A model generated the notes under the pieces. That model was not told the origin of the DNA and searched no databases. It saw only the letters and a program-made list of their open reading frames with translations. The position numbers and the translations under genes are program-made. From the NCBI GenBank assembly GCA_945883785.1, contig CAMCYD010000002.1:45329-109328 (forward strand): a DNA stretch of 64,000 bases, read 5' to 3'. The DNA is from Helicobacter pylori PMSS1 (lineage in GTDB: Bacteria > Campylobacterota > Campylobacteria > Campylobacterales > Arcobacteraceae). Positions within the stretch are counted from its first letter, which is position 1, and every line of letters starts with the position of its first letter. Shown here one piece after another: positions 50,369 to 59,008 of the stretch.

Positions 50369-51943
50369 ATGAAAAAAGTTACATTACATGATATAAAAGA
50401 GTTATTAGAAAGCCGTATTTCACAAGAGGATATCACCTCTTTAAAAGAGATGCCAACCCCAATTCACTTCAAAGATATAGAAAAAGCGACAAAAAGAATT
50501 TGTCAAGCTATAAAAGAAGATGAAACAATCAATATAGTTGGTGACTATGATGCTGATGGTGTGGTTTCGACTGCTATTATGGTTGAGTTTTTTACCAAAG
50601 CTGTTGGTGTAGAGGTAAACTACATCATCCCAAATAGATTTACCCATGGATATGGGATAAGTGCTAAAATCCTTGATGATATCTATGAGGGGATAATTAT
50701 CACAGTTGATAATGGGATAAGTGCCGTTGAAGCTGCCGAAATTTGTAAACAACGGGGACTTGACCTTATCATCACAGATCACCATACAGTTGGTGAAAAT
50801 ATCCCAGATGCTTATGCAATAGTCAATCCAAAGCAAGTTGATTGTGAGTTTCCATTTAGTGATATTTGTGGAGCAAATGTCGCTTGGTATTTGTGTGCAA
50901 GTATCAAAAAAGAGTTAAACCTCCAATTCAATCTTATGGAGTTTTTTGATTTGCTTACGATTGCTATCGTTGCAGATGTGATGCCTATGAGATCACTCAA
51001 TAAAACGATAGTTAAAAGGGGTTTGCTAGAGCTTTCAAACTCTTCAAGACCAGCGATTGTTGCTATCAAAGAAAAATTTGGACTTAAAAATATTAATGAA
51101 GAGGATATTGGATTTAAAATAGCTCCGCTTATAAATTGTGCTGGACGAATGGAAGATGCAACTATCGCATTAGAATTTCTCCTCTCTTTTGATGAATATG
51201 AGGCAAATGAGCAGTTAGAGTATCTTATAGGACTCAATGAAAATAGAAAAAAAGAGCAACTCACTATTTTTGAAGATGCTAAAACCAAAGTGGATGCTAG
51301 TGCCAATGTAGTTGTTGTATATGGAGATGATTGGAATGAAGGAATAGTAGGTATTGTTGCAGCTAAATTGTGTGAAAAATACAAAAAACCTAGTTTTGTT
51401 TTTAGACAAAATGGACTCTCTATAAAAGGAAGTGGACGAGGGAATGGGCAAATAAATCTCCATACACTCCTCTCTAAAGTTTCCCATTTGCTTACAGGGT
51501 TTGGTGGGCATAAGGGTGCAGCTGGACTTTCACTCAAAATGGCAAACTTTGAAAAATTTAAAGAAGAAGTAAATAAAGCTTATCTCGGCGTTCCTAAAGA
51601 AGATGATTTTATAAGTAGCGATTTTTTGTGTGAAATAGATTTTGGATTGATAGGAAAAGAACTTTTTGACCTTATCAATAACTTTAGACCTTTTGGGCTT
51701 GAAAATAGTTTGCCAATTTTTAAATTTAGTACCGTGAAAGTTGTCGAAATTAAAGAGATTGGAAAAAGCAAAGAGTACAAAAAAATAAAACTTGAGAACA
51801 ATTCTTATATGATAGAAGCATTGGTTTTTGTTGATGTAAATGAAGTTAATGTAGGTGACACTATAGATATTTTAGCGACTATCGACAAAAATGAGTTCAG
51901 AAATGAAGTAACTTATAATTTACTTTTGAAAGAGATATTGTAA
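50369..51943 (+). CDS. recJ: Single-stranded-DNA-specific exonuclease RecJ
   Basis: DYDADGVVSTAIM, ITDHHTV, NCAGRM, GFGGHKGAAGLSL. Confidence 0.95.
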   Translation: MKKVTLHDIKELLESRISQEDITSLKEMPTPIHFKDIEKATKRICQAIKEDETINIVGDYDADGVVSTAIMVEFFTKAVGVEVNYIIPNRFTHGYGISAKILDDIYEGIIITVDNGISAVEAAEICKQRGLDLIITDHHTVGENIPDAYAIVNPKQVDCEFPFSDICGANVAWYLCASIKKELNLQFNLMEFFDLLTIAIVADVMPMRSLNKTIVKRGLLELSNSSRPAIVAIKEKFGLKNINEEDIGFKIAPLINCAGRMEDATIALEFLLSFDEYEANEQLEYLIGLNENRKKEQLTIFEDAKTKVDASANVVVVYGDDWNEGIVGIVAAKLCEKYKKPSFVFRQNGLSIKGSGRGNGQINLHTLLSKVSHLLTGFGGHKGAAGLSLKMANFEKFKEEVNKAYLGVPKEDDFISSDFLCEIDFGLIGKELFDLINNFRPFGLENSLPIFKFSTVKVVEIKEIGKSKEYKKIKLENNSYMIEALVFVDVNEVNVGDTIDILATIDKNEFRNEVTYNLLLKEIL

Positions 51944-51971
51944 GAGAGGCAAAAGAGAGGCAAAAAAAGTT

Positions 51972-52178
51972 TCATCCACCTCCACAAAGTCCTTTGTAGT
52001 TTGTTTTTTTGATTTTTTCAAGATAAACTAAAGTATGCTCTAAAACTTTTTTCTCTTCAACAAGTGGTTGCATAGCTGTATTTTTTTCTGTTAAAGAGAT
52101 TGATTGATTATCAACTAAAGCTAATACTTCACCTCTAATCTCTTCTATCCTATTGTTTAAAATCTCAATCATTTTCAT
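51972..52178 (-). CDS. Small conserved-looking hypothetical protein (68 aa)
   Basis: Start abuts the cysK stop; coiled-coil sequence ending KGLCGGG. Confidence 0.6.
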   Translation of the reverse strand: MKMIEILNNRIEEIRGEVLALVDNQSISLTEKNTAMQPLVEEKKVLEHTLVYLEKIKKTNYKGLCGGG

Positions 52179-53116
52179 TATTTCGTCTCATCTTTTGTAT
52201 CGAACATACCAGTGCTTAGGTATCTTTCCCCACTATCACAGAGTATCGTTACGATTTTTTTCCCTTTATTTTCTGGTTTTGAAGCTAATTTTATGGCAGC
52301 GGCAACATTTGCTCCACTTGAAATTCCAACTAAAATTCCCTCTTTTTTCGCTATCTCTTTTGCCATATCGATTGCTTCATCATTATCAATCATCATAATC
52401 TCATCATAAATAGTAGTATCGAGAATTTTAGGGATAAATCCAGCCCCAATCCCTTGTATTTTATGTGGAGCGGGGGTTCCACCACTGAGTACATTTGAGC
52501 TAAGCGGTTCAACGGCTACTATTTTGATACCAGCAATCTCTTGTTTTAAAACTTTCCCAACACCACTTATGGTTCCACCAGTTCCCACTCCAGCTACAAA
52601 AATATCAATCATCTTATCCATATCATTGAGCATCTCTAATGCTGTTGTTTTTTCATGTGTAAGTGGATTATCTGGATTTGAAAATTGGTCCAAAACAATA
52701 CTATTTTTATCAAGTTCTGATAACTCTTTTGCTTTATTCACGGCACCACTCATACCTAGATTTGCAGGAGTCAAAACAATATTGGCTCCATAAGCCTTGA
52801 TAAGTTGTCGTCTCTCAACAGACATAGATTCAGGCATGGTAAGGGTAAGTTTCAGTCCCATACTCGCACAAATTGAAGCAAGTCCAATCCCAGTATTTCC
52901 ACTTGTTGGCTCTATGATGTGAGTATCTTTATTGATTTTTCCATCAAGCAAAGCACCTGTTATCATATGTAAAGCTATTCTATCCTTGATGGAACTTGAG
53001 GGATTCATAAATTCACATTTTCCATAAATTTCTCCATACAATTCTTTATCAATATTATGAAGTCTTACGATAGGTGTATTTCCTATCAACGATGCTACAT
53101 TTTGTCCTATTTTCAT
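52178..53116 (-). CDS. cysK: Cysteine synthase A
   Basis: SSIKDRIALHM, EPTSGNTGIGLASICASMG, GTGGTISGVGKVL. Confidence 0.96.
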   Translation of the reverse strand: MKIGQNVASLIGNTPIVRLHNIDKELYGEIYGKCEFMNPSSSIKDRIALHMITGALLDGKINKDTHIIEPTSGNTGIGLASICASMGLKLTLTMPESMSVERRQLIKAYGANIVLTPANLGMSGAVNKAKELSELDKNSIVLDQFSNPDNPLTHEKTTALEMLNDMDKMIDIFVAGVGTGGTISGVGKVLKQEIAGIKIVAVEPLSSNVLSGGTPAPHKIQGIGAGFIPKILDTTIYDEIMMIDNDEAIDMAKEIAKKEGILVGISSGANVAAAIKLASKPENKGKKIVTILCDSGERYLSTGMFDTKDETK

Positions 53117-53265
53117 CCATTCTCCCCTGTCTTTGTATAGTGTAGTTCCAAACCAGCAGGTACATCAATCGCACCATACCCAACTAAATAGTTCTCTTTT
53201 GCTTTTCCAATTTTATCTTTTTCATTATTGACCCCATGAGTTTCAAAAAAAGTTCCAACTCTCAT
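53113..53265 (-). CDS. Small hypothetical protein (50 aa) not in the supplied ORF track
   Basis: MRVGTFFETHGVNNEKDKIGKAKENYLVGYGAIDVPAGLELHYTKTGENG*; TGATG start/stop overlap with the upstream haem protein, ATGA overlap with cysK. Confidence 0.65.
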   Translation of the reverse strand: MRVGTFFETHGVNNEKDKIGKAKENYLVGYGAIDVPAGLELHYTKTGENG

Positions 53266-53699
53266 CAAAACGGTGCTTTCCCTGTCCACTCTCTAATCAT
53301 TTTTCGCTCCTCTTGTGTGAGTTCAGCTTCAGGATGAAAAGATATATAGCTTCTTAAAGGCATTGCCATAAAAACTGTGCTATAAATTTCTCCCATTTTT
53401 GTATCTTTCTCTTCATGTGTGTAAGTTTCCCAAATAGAAAAATTAAGCCATTTTTTTCCTAAATCAACATGCCTGCTCATAGACCAAGATAATGGTGCGA
53501 TGTGGCTATACCAAGGGAGAACCGTCTCGTTTGAATGACAATCATAACAACTTCTTTTAAAAATTGCCATAATTTGTAGAGGTGCTTTTATCTCTTGTGT
53601 TGGATTTGTTTTTTTTGGTTCATCATAATTTACTGGGAGAAGTTGGATTATCAAAAAAAATCCAATCAAATATTTTAAAATAGTTTTAATAACTACCAT
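53265..53699 (-). CDS. Haem-binding (CxxCH) domain protein
   Basis: RSCYDCHSNETVLPWYSHIAPLSW. Confidence 0.85.
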   Translation of the reverse strand: MVVIKTILKYLIGFFLIIQLLPVNYDEPKKTNPTQEIKAPLQIMAIFKRSCYDCHSNETVLPWYSHIAPLSWSMSRHVDLGKKWLNFSIWETYTHEEKDTKMGEIYSTVFMAMPLRSYISFHPEAELTQEERKMIREWTGKAPF

Positions 53700-54289
53700 T
53701 GTGTGTGTCTTTCGTTTTCTAATTCTAAAGCATCTTCAAATTGAAGGATATTTAATTCTATAAAAAAGAAACAGATTATCCAAAGTGCTGCATCGTAAAA
53801 ATCGAGCCATTCACCATCTATTTGCCATAAAATAGCAATAATAAAAAGGGAAACATAGAGTACTATTTTGACAAATCCTAAAAATTTAACAGCAATTTGA
53901 TGAAAATGTTTTTTATAAAAAATTTCATATTCAATCAAAAGTGCAACTGCAATCCAGACAACAGCATTGTAAATATCCAAAATACCATTTTCCTCAATAT
54001 AAGCACTCGTCCCATATTCATAAGCAGAATACACTATGAGAATATAAGCAAGGACTCTCCCTATTTGTAAAAAAAGTTTTTCAGCCAAAGAGGAATATTC
54101 TTTGTCTAGTTGTGATGTTTCCCATTCAAGAAACAGAAGCAATGCAAGCCAAGCCAACGATTCCATACCTTCAGTAATTGTTTGTTCCATAAAAAATAAA
54201 ATCATATTTATAAATAATAATCCATAAATAGCCCATTTAAAATAAGGAAACACTCTTCCCATAAATGAATTTTTAGCAAAAATCAACAT
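53693..54289 (-). CDS. Hypothetical multi-TM membrane protein
   Basis: 198 aa with several hydrophobic helices; overlaps the downstream haem-binding gene. Confidence 0.7.
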   Translation of the reverse strand: MLIFAKNSFMGRVFPYFKWAIYGLLFINMILFFMEQTITEGMESLAWLALLLFLEWETSQLDKEYSSLAEKLFLQIGRVLAYILIVYSAYEYGTSAYIEENGILDIYNAVVWIAVALLIEYEIFYKKHFHQIAVKFLGFVKIVLYVSLFIIAILWQIDGEWLDFYDAALWIICFFFIELNILQFEDALELENERHTQW

Positions 54290-54339
54290 TCTGTGCCTTT
54301 ATTAAAAAATGAATTAGGATGATACCAAATGGGTGTAAA

Positions 54340-54368
54340 AAAAGAGTTAAAACTTATAAAACTCTTTT
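54340..54368 (-). terminator. Putative intrinsic terminator overlapping the thioredoxin-like stop codon
   Basis: Minus strand: AAAAGAGTT-11 nt-AACTCTTTT followed by a T run. Confidence 0.55.
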
Positions 54369-54687
54369 AACCTTCCATAAAAATTTCATACGGTCTTTGT
54401 ACTTCATCGATAAAAAAATCTACCGAGATATTTCTACTTTTTCTAAAAAATTCTTTCCCCTCAAAATAGATTATAATCGTAGGAATCACAAAAACTTGAA
54501 GTTGCGATACAAACTCTTTTTCATTTTCAATATCTATTCTCAACTGTTCTATTTTTGGAAAATGTTCTGTGAATTTTTGTGTAACTTTAGGATAAAGCGC
54601 TTTACAAACTCCACAATATTCCCCACCAATATAAAGCATACAGGCTTTTGATGTTTTTATTTTTTCTTCTAGTGTTATTGTATCCAT
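54367..54687 (-). CDS. Thioredoxin-family protein
   Basis: YIGGEYCGVCKALYPKVTQKF (CxxC). Confidence 0.88.
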   Translation of the reverse strand: MDTITLEEKIKTSKACMLYIGGEYCGVCKALYPKVTQKFTEHFPKIEQLRIDIENEKEFVSQLQVFVIPTIIIYFEGKEFFRKSRNISVDFFIDEVQRPYEIFMEG

Positions 54688-54711
54688 AAAAAACTCCTTT
54701 TTTTAATACAC

Positions 54712-57054
54712 TTATTCTTTGTTACATATTATTTTGTAAGGACAAAATGCACAAGTTTGCTCAATATCACACATATCAAAATTGACAAATTGTGTTTGAA
54801 AACTTTTCAATATTTCAAATAATTTTTGTAACTTTGGTTCTATCGTTATCTCTTCTTTTATCTCACCAGTATTTAAATCATAATATCCAATTTGTGATAC
54901 TCCTAAGTCTTTGGTAGCTAAAAAGTAAAATTCGAGTTGAAAATCGGTTGTATTTTCATAAGTTTTGAAAGTATCGATTTTAAGATTTGAAGATGTTTTA
55001 TAGTCAAGTATAGAAAAAGAGCCATCTTTTAGTTTGTCTATTCTATCAATCTTTCCTTTGAGAAGTATCCCATTTATATGTATTCTAAAAGATTTCTCAA
55101 GTTCAAATATTGAGATACCGCTTTGAAATCTTTTTGCTTCATTCTCAAAAAACTTTTGCAACTTTTTCTTCCAAAGTTCAAGTTCGATTGTAAGGTATGG
55201 GTTGATATTTTGATATTTTGATAGCTCTTCTTTAGTTTCTTGATAGCTAAATCTCTCATTTTTATAGTTTTGCTCCAAAATAGTATGAATGATATTTCCT
55301 AATTCATAACTTTTTGGTTTGAGAGAGATTGAATGTTCTGCTATTTTAAGAATATTTTGTAAATAATATTTTCTTTTGCAATCTAAAAAAGTTTTAAGTG
55401 AAGTAGCTGACCACTCAAGTTTGGCAAGATTTATCTCTTTGATAATATTTTTATCACTATAAAGTATCTCTTTATACAATGTGAGAATATTTACAAAGTC
55501 CAATTCTTGGATATTTTGTTTAGAAAAAAGTTCATTTAAAAATCTACTAGCTGTATGCTCTTTATCCAGAACATAAGTAATATGAACCTCTTTGGCCGTC
55601 CTAAAAAGCTTTTGATAGTAATATTTTTGGAGATTTTCCCTATCTGTTGGTATTGGAAGATTTGAATGCTTTTTCACACTTGAAGAGAGGAACTTGTCTT
55701 TGATACTTCTTTTTGGGACATTATTGTCATTAAAATCCACAACAATTACACCATCATACCGAATAGCTCTTGTTTCCAATATCCCCATTACGGTGATTTT
55801 CCCAGCCTTGATATCATCTGTTGTAATATTGTTTATTTTTGTTAGAAAAATTTTAAAACCATCTTTCAATGTCACATCTTCTATTGTCAAACTCTCAAAA
55901 AACAAATTTTCCAAACCAAGTCGAATTTCAAATAATTTCTCTTTCACATCTTCATTATTTTCATCTTTTGATACAAAATTTATTAGTTCGAAAAAAGTAT
56001 CTTTTTGAATTTGTTTATTCCAGTAAGGTTTTATTTTTTGTTCCAAGTATTCTGTATTTATAGCAAAATATTCTATTTTCTTTGTATATTTAGGCTCATC
56101 AATATTTAAATAATCATTCATTGTGTAGCTCATTTTATAAGTCATAGAATCAAAAATATTATGTCCCATTGCGAAATTAAAGTATTTCTCGTCATCAAAA
56201 CTTTTTATATATTCGCTAAATTTTTCATCAGGCAGAATAAGGACTATTTTTGAAGGGTCGATACCATTTTGTACCATTTGTGCTATGGAATATTTTATCG
56301 TTGCCACTTGAAGTACTCTTTGTGGCACAGGGTAAACAGTGTGAGTTATCGGTTTGTTTGACAATTTTATTTTAGAAATAATCTCTTTTTTTGAAATATG
56401 AAGTAGATAATCGTAATTGAGTTCAAGTGATATTCCAATTGTTTTGAAAAGCTCAACATTCTTTTGGTTAAATTTATTTATTGTGCAATGAAGTAAAAGA
56501 TTTGAAAATTCACCTATTTTATTTACAATGAAAAATTCAAATCCTGAAAAATATCCTTCATAAAACAAAGTTATATTTTGATATTCCTCTATAAAATTGA
56601 TATTTAAAGTAAAATTATTTGGGAGTGAGATAGTGTCGACAAGATTTTTTTCATCTAAAATCGATATATAGTTTTCATAAATCTCTTTTAAAAGTGCTAG
56701 ATGTTCTTCATAAAATCCATAAGTATCGATTTTGTAGAGGTCGTCTATAGTTTTAAATTCACTATTGAGTTCACTGAAGAATTTGAAAATAAAATCACTT
56801 TGAGTATAAAGTTTACTGAAGTTTTTGCTCATACCAAGCTTTATAATATTGAGTTTTTTGACTGCTAATTTAAGATATATAACTCTTAAATCCGTATCAA
56901 TTACGGCTTTATTGCGAGGAGGAATAACAACTCTATTAAACAGTTCTCCTATGGTTATGAGTTTTGGTAAAAGTTGATTTTCGGATTTTTGGTTGTAGAT
57001 ATATTCCCTAATAGCTCTATTAGTAGGGAATACAAGTAAATCTTTAGATAGCAT
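54712..57054 (-). CDS. addB: PD-(D/E)xK nuclease family protein, AddB-like
   Basis: LEWSATSLKTFLDCKRKYYLQNIL, GKIDRIDKLKDGSFSILDYKTSS, CDIEQTCAFCPYKIIC. Confidence 0.8.
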   Translation of the reverse strand: MLSKDLLVFPTNRAIREYIYNQKSENQLLPKLITIGELFNRVVIPPRNKAVIDTDLRVIYLKLAVKKLNIIKLGMSKNFSKLYTQSDFIFKFFSELNSEFKTIDDLYKIDTYGFYEEHLALLKEIYENYISILDEKNLVDTISLPNNFTLNINFIEEYQNITLFYEGYFSGFEFFIVNKIGEFSNLLLHCTINKFNQKNVELFKTIGISLELNYDYLLHISKKEIISKIKLSNKPITHTVYPVPQRVLQVATIKYSIAQMVQNGIDPSKIVLILPDEKFSEYIKSFDDEKYFNFAMGHNIFDSMTYKMSYTMNDYLNIDEPKYTKKIEYFAINTEYLEQKIKPYWNKQIQKDTFFELINFVSKDENNEDVKEKLFEIRLGLENLFFESLTIEDVTLKDGFKIFLTKINNITTDDIKAGKITVMGILETRAIRYDGVIVVDFNDNNVPKRSIKDKFLSSSVKKHSNLPIPTDRENLQKYYYQKLFRTAKEVHITYVLDKEHTASRFLNELFSKQNIQELDFVNILTLYKEILYSDKNIIKEINLAKLEWSATSLKTFLDCKRKYYLQNILKIAEHSISLKPKSYELGNIIHTILEQNYKNERFSYQETKEELSKYQNINPYLTIELELWKKKLQKFFENEAKRFQSGISIFELEKSFRIHINGILLKGKIDRIDKLKDGSFSILDYKTSSNLKIDTFKTYENTTDFQLEFYFLATKDLGVSQIGYYDLNTGEIKEEITIEPKLQKLFEILKSFQTQFVNFDMCDIEQTCAFCPYKIICNKE

Positions 57055-57619
57055 TTGTTTTTATACAAAAATGACCTGTGTTTTCTCCAACTTTAATAGT
57101 CCCCATAACATTCCAATACGATTTTTTAGAGAGTGATACTATTTTTTCTTCCTCGCTTTTATGAAGTGCTATCTCTTGATTAAACTTATGAGTTGAAGGC
57201 ATTGAAAAAAGAACTTTTGCATCAATATTTTTCACTTCTTCTTTTGTCACTTTATCTACAACCATAATTGAAACTTTATTTTCGCCAATATGAAGAATAT
57301 TTTTTCTAGTTTTTCGGTCTTTAATCACTCTTTGGGAAAAATAAATATCTTCATAAGATAAACTATTGACCGTCAAATCATTAATCTTAATTTTTAAATT
57401 ATATTTTTTTTCAAACAATGCATTGCTAGTGACAATATCATTATAATTTGTATCGATATCATGATAATAACCCATAAAAGTATTATCATCATCTTTTCCA
57501 ACACCAGCGCCTAAAGTCATTGTAATAGTCCAAGCAATTAGAGCTATACTAAATAAAAATTTAGCTATAAAAATAAGATACAGTGTTCTTCTACTCATGA
57601 TTTCTTTCTTCGCTTTCAA
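57044..57619 (-). CDS. FixH-like cbb3 oxidase accessory protein
   Basis: N-terminal TM; YYHDIDTNYNDIVTSNALFEKKYNLK; near cco operon. Confidence 0.65.
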   Translation of the reverse strand: MKAKKEIMSRRTLYLIFIAKFLFSIALIAWTITMTLGAGVGKDDDNTFMGYYHDIDTNYNDIVTSNALFEKKYNLKIKINDLTVNSLSYEDIYFSQRVIKDRKTRKNILHIGENKVSIMVVDKVTKEEVKNIDAKVLFSMPSTHKFNQEIALHKSEEEKIVSLSKKSYWNVMGTIKVGENTGHFCIKTNAI

Positions 57620-58298
57620 TAATCTCTTTATTTTTTACTTCTGATTTGCTTTGTTGTTTTATTTTTCTCTCTCTTAATATCACTACAAAATACAAAATAA
57701 TCCCACTAAGCACCAAAGTGTACATAAAAACTCTCCATATAGAGCTTGCTACTTTCCCTTCACTTCCTATGCTAGAAACTAGCTTTATATCCTTATTTTC
57801 AGCCAAAGTATCAGTAATTTCTGCATATCCATTTAAGCAAGCAGCACTTACTTTTGAGTTGAGTGTATTTTTATCTTGAGCAGCCAATAGAGGTATGACA
57901 TATTCATCTAGTATAGAGTTTTTGTCTATTATATTTCTTAGATTTTCACTCATCAAAATATTTGAATATTTTTGGTCCAAAGCCAATGTCAATATTACAT
58001 ATGATTGTGTTTCATTCAAATCCTCTTGAATACTAGCTATTAAATCAGCTTCTTTTTGCTTCATCAAAGGTATTCGCTCTTTTAGTGGCAAATCAGGATT
58101 AATACCATTGCTTCCCTTAATATCAAGGTAAACCCTTACTCGTAGTTTCGACTTTACTTCATTTCCCATCGTATTTATCTCTTCGCCAGCTCTTTGATCA
58201 AGTAGCCCTGCAGTATTTAAAATAAAATTCTCTGTATTTGCATACAAAAAAGATGAAAAAATAAAAATAATTATTGAAATTTTAATTCTCAATCGCAT
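57591..58298 (-). CDS. TPM-domain-like membrane-anchored protein
   Basis: Signal peptide, NTAGLLDQRAGEEINTM, C-terminal TM segment; overlaps the FixH-like gene. Confidence 0.6.
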   Translation of the reverse strand: MRLRIKISIIIFIFSSFLYANTENFILNTAGLLDQRAGEEINTMGNEVKSKLRVRVYLDIKGSNGINPDLPLKERIPLMKQKEADLIASIQEDLNETQSYVILTLALDQKYSNILMSENLRNIIDKNSILDEYVIPLLAAQDKNTLNSKVSAACLNGYAEITDTLAENKDIKLVSSIGSEGKVASSIWRVFMYTLVLSGIILYFVVILRERKIKQQSKSEVKNKEIIESEERNHE

Positions 58299-58326
58299 TC
58301 CTTTGTTTGTTTTTGTCTTATACTAA

Positions 58327-58488
58327 AGAGCCACTTGCAAATTCAAAGATTTTGAGTATGAATAGTAACAATTATTAGATTTTCACTTTAAAAATCACTA
58401 TTTACTCCCCGTAAATGGTTATTTTTAAAGTGAAAAGATGATGATTGAAACTGTTTATAATCATTTGTTTGAATTTGCAAGTGGCTCT
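58327..58488 (+). repeat. Foldback element A, copy 4 (intact)
   Basis: AGAGCCACTTGCAAATTCAAAG...TTTGAATTTGCAAGTGGCTCT, 162 bp; interior TTTTCACTTTAAAAAT / ATTTTTAAAGTGAAAA hairpin. Confidence 0.94.
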
Positions 58489-58531
58489 AAATCAAACAAT
58501 AAGCTAATAGTGTTAGCTTATTGTTTGATTT
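58489..58531. repeat. Perfect 19-bp palindrome with 5-nt loop
   Basis: AAATCAAACAATAAGCTAA-TAGTG-TTAGCTTATTGTTTGATTT immediately abutting element A copy 4. Confidence 0.9.
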
Positions 58532-58624
58532 GGTGTTATATCTTACACATTCTTTTCTAAATAATCCCTTTATTTTTTAGGACTTTCAGGAGGATTCAAA
58601 AATACAGCATACCTTCTAATTAAA

Positions 58625-58650
58625 AAGGGTAGGCATTTCTGCCTACCCTT
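58625..58650 (-). terminator. Intrinsic terminator of the cco operon
   Basis: Minus strand AAGGGTAGGCA-GAAA-TGCCTACCCTT followed by TTTAATTAG. Confidence 0.8.
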
Positions 58651-58673
58651 AAATTTCAAGATATTACAATCAT

Positions 58674-58766
58674 TTATCCAACAAAAACTCTTGTCGGATC
58701 AAGAAACGATAAATATACTGTAGCAACAGCTGAAACTACTAATAACCATGCAATAATTTTTTCCAT
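58674..58766 (-). CDS. Small membrane protein (30 aa) at the 3' end of the cco operon
   Basis: MEKIIAWLLVVSAVATVYLSFLDPTRVFVG*; 9 bp after the DUF4006-like gene and upstream of the intrinsic terminator; absent from ORF track. Confidence 0.65.
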   Translation of the reverse strand: MEKIIAWLLVVSAVATVYLSFLDPTRVFVG

Positions 58767-58775
58767 AATATATCC

Positions 58776-59006
58776 TTATTTCTCTTGTCTCATAGTATGA
58801 TTTTCAGGACTATTCATTTTTAGTCCATTCAAATCTTGGTTGATAGTGTAGTATTTTTCAGCATTAGCTTTTTGAGCACCAATACCAAAAAATGTTAAAC
58901 CACCTAAAATACTTAAAAGAAGAACCACAGCAACTAAAAATCCTGTGAGTCCGTTAAGAGCAAACAATCCTCTTTCCGATTCGTGCATTTCTTTACTTAA
59001 TCCCAT
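58776..59006 (-). CDS. DUF4006-like small membrane protein of the cco operon
   Basis: ERGLFALNGLTGFLVAVVLLLSILGGLTFFGIGAQ; 2 bp downstream of ccoP. Confidence 0.75.
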   Translation of the reverse strand: MGLSKEMHESERGLFALNGLTGFLVAVVLLLSILGGLTFFGIGAQKANAEKYYTINQDLNGLKMNSPENHTMRQEK

Positions 59007-59008
59007 AA

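Noticed and set aside
50812-51537. 241-aa minus-strand ORF opposite recJ
   Set aside because: Fully antisense to a clear recJ; Ser/Pro-rich low-information sequence typical of shadow ORFs.
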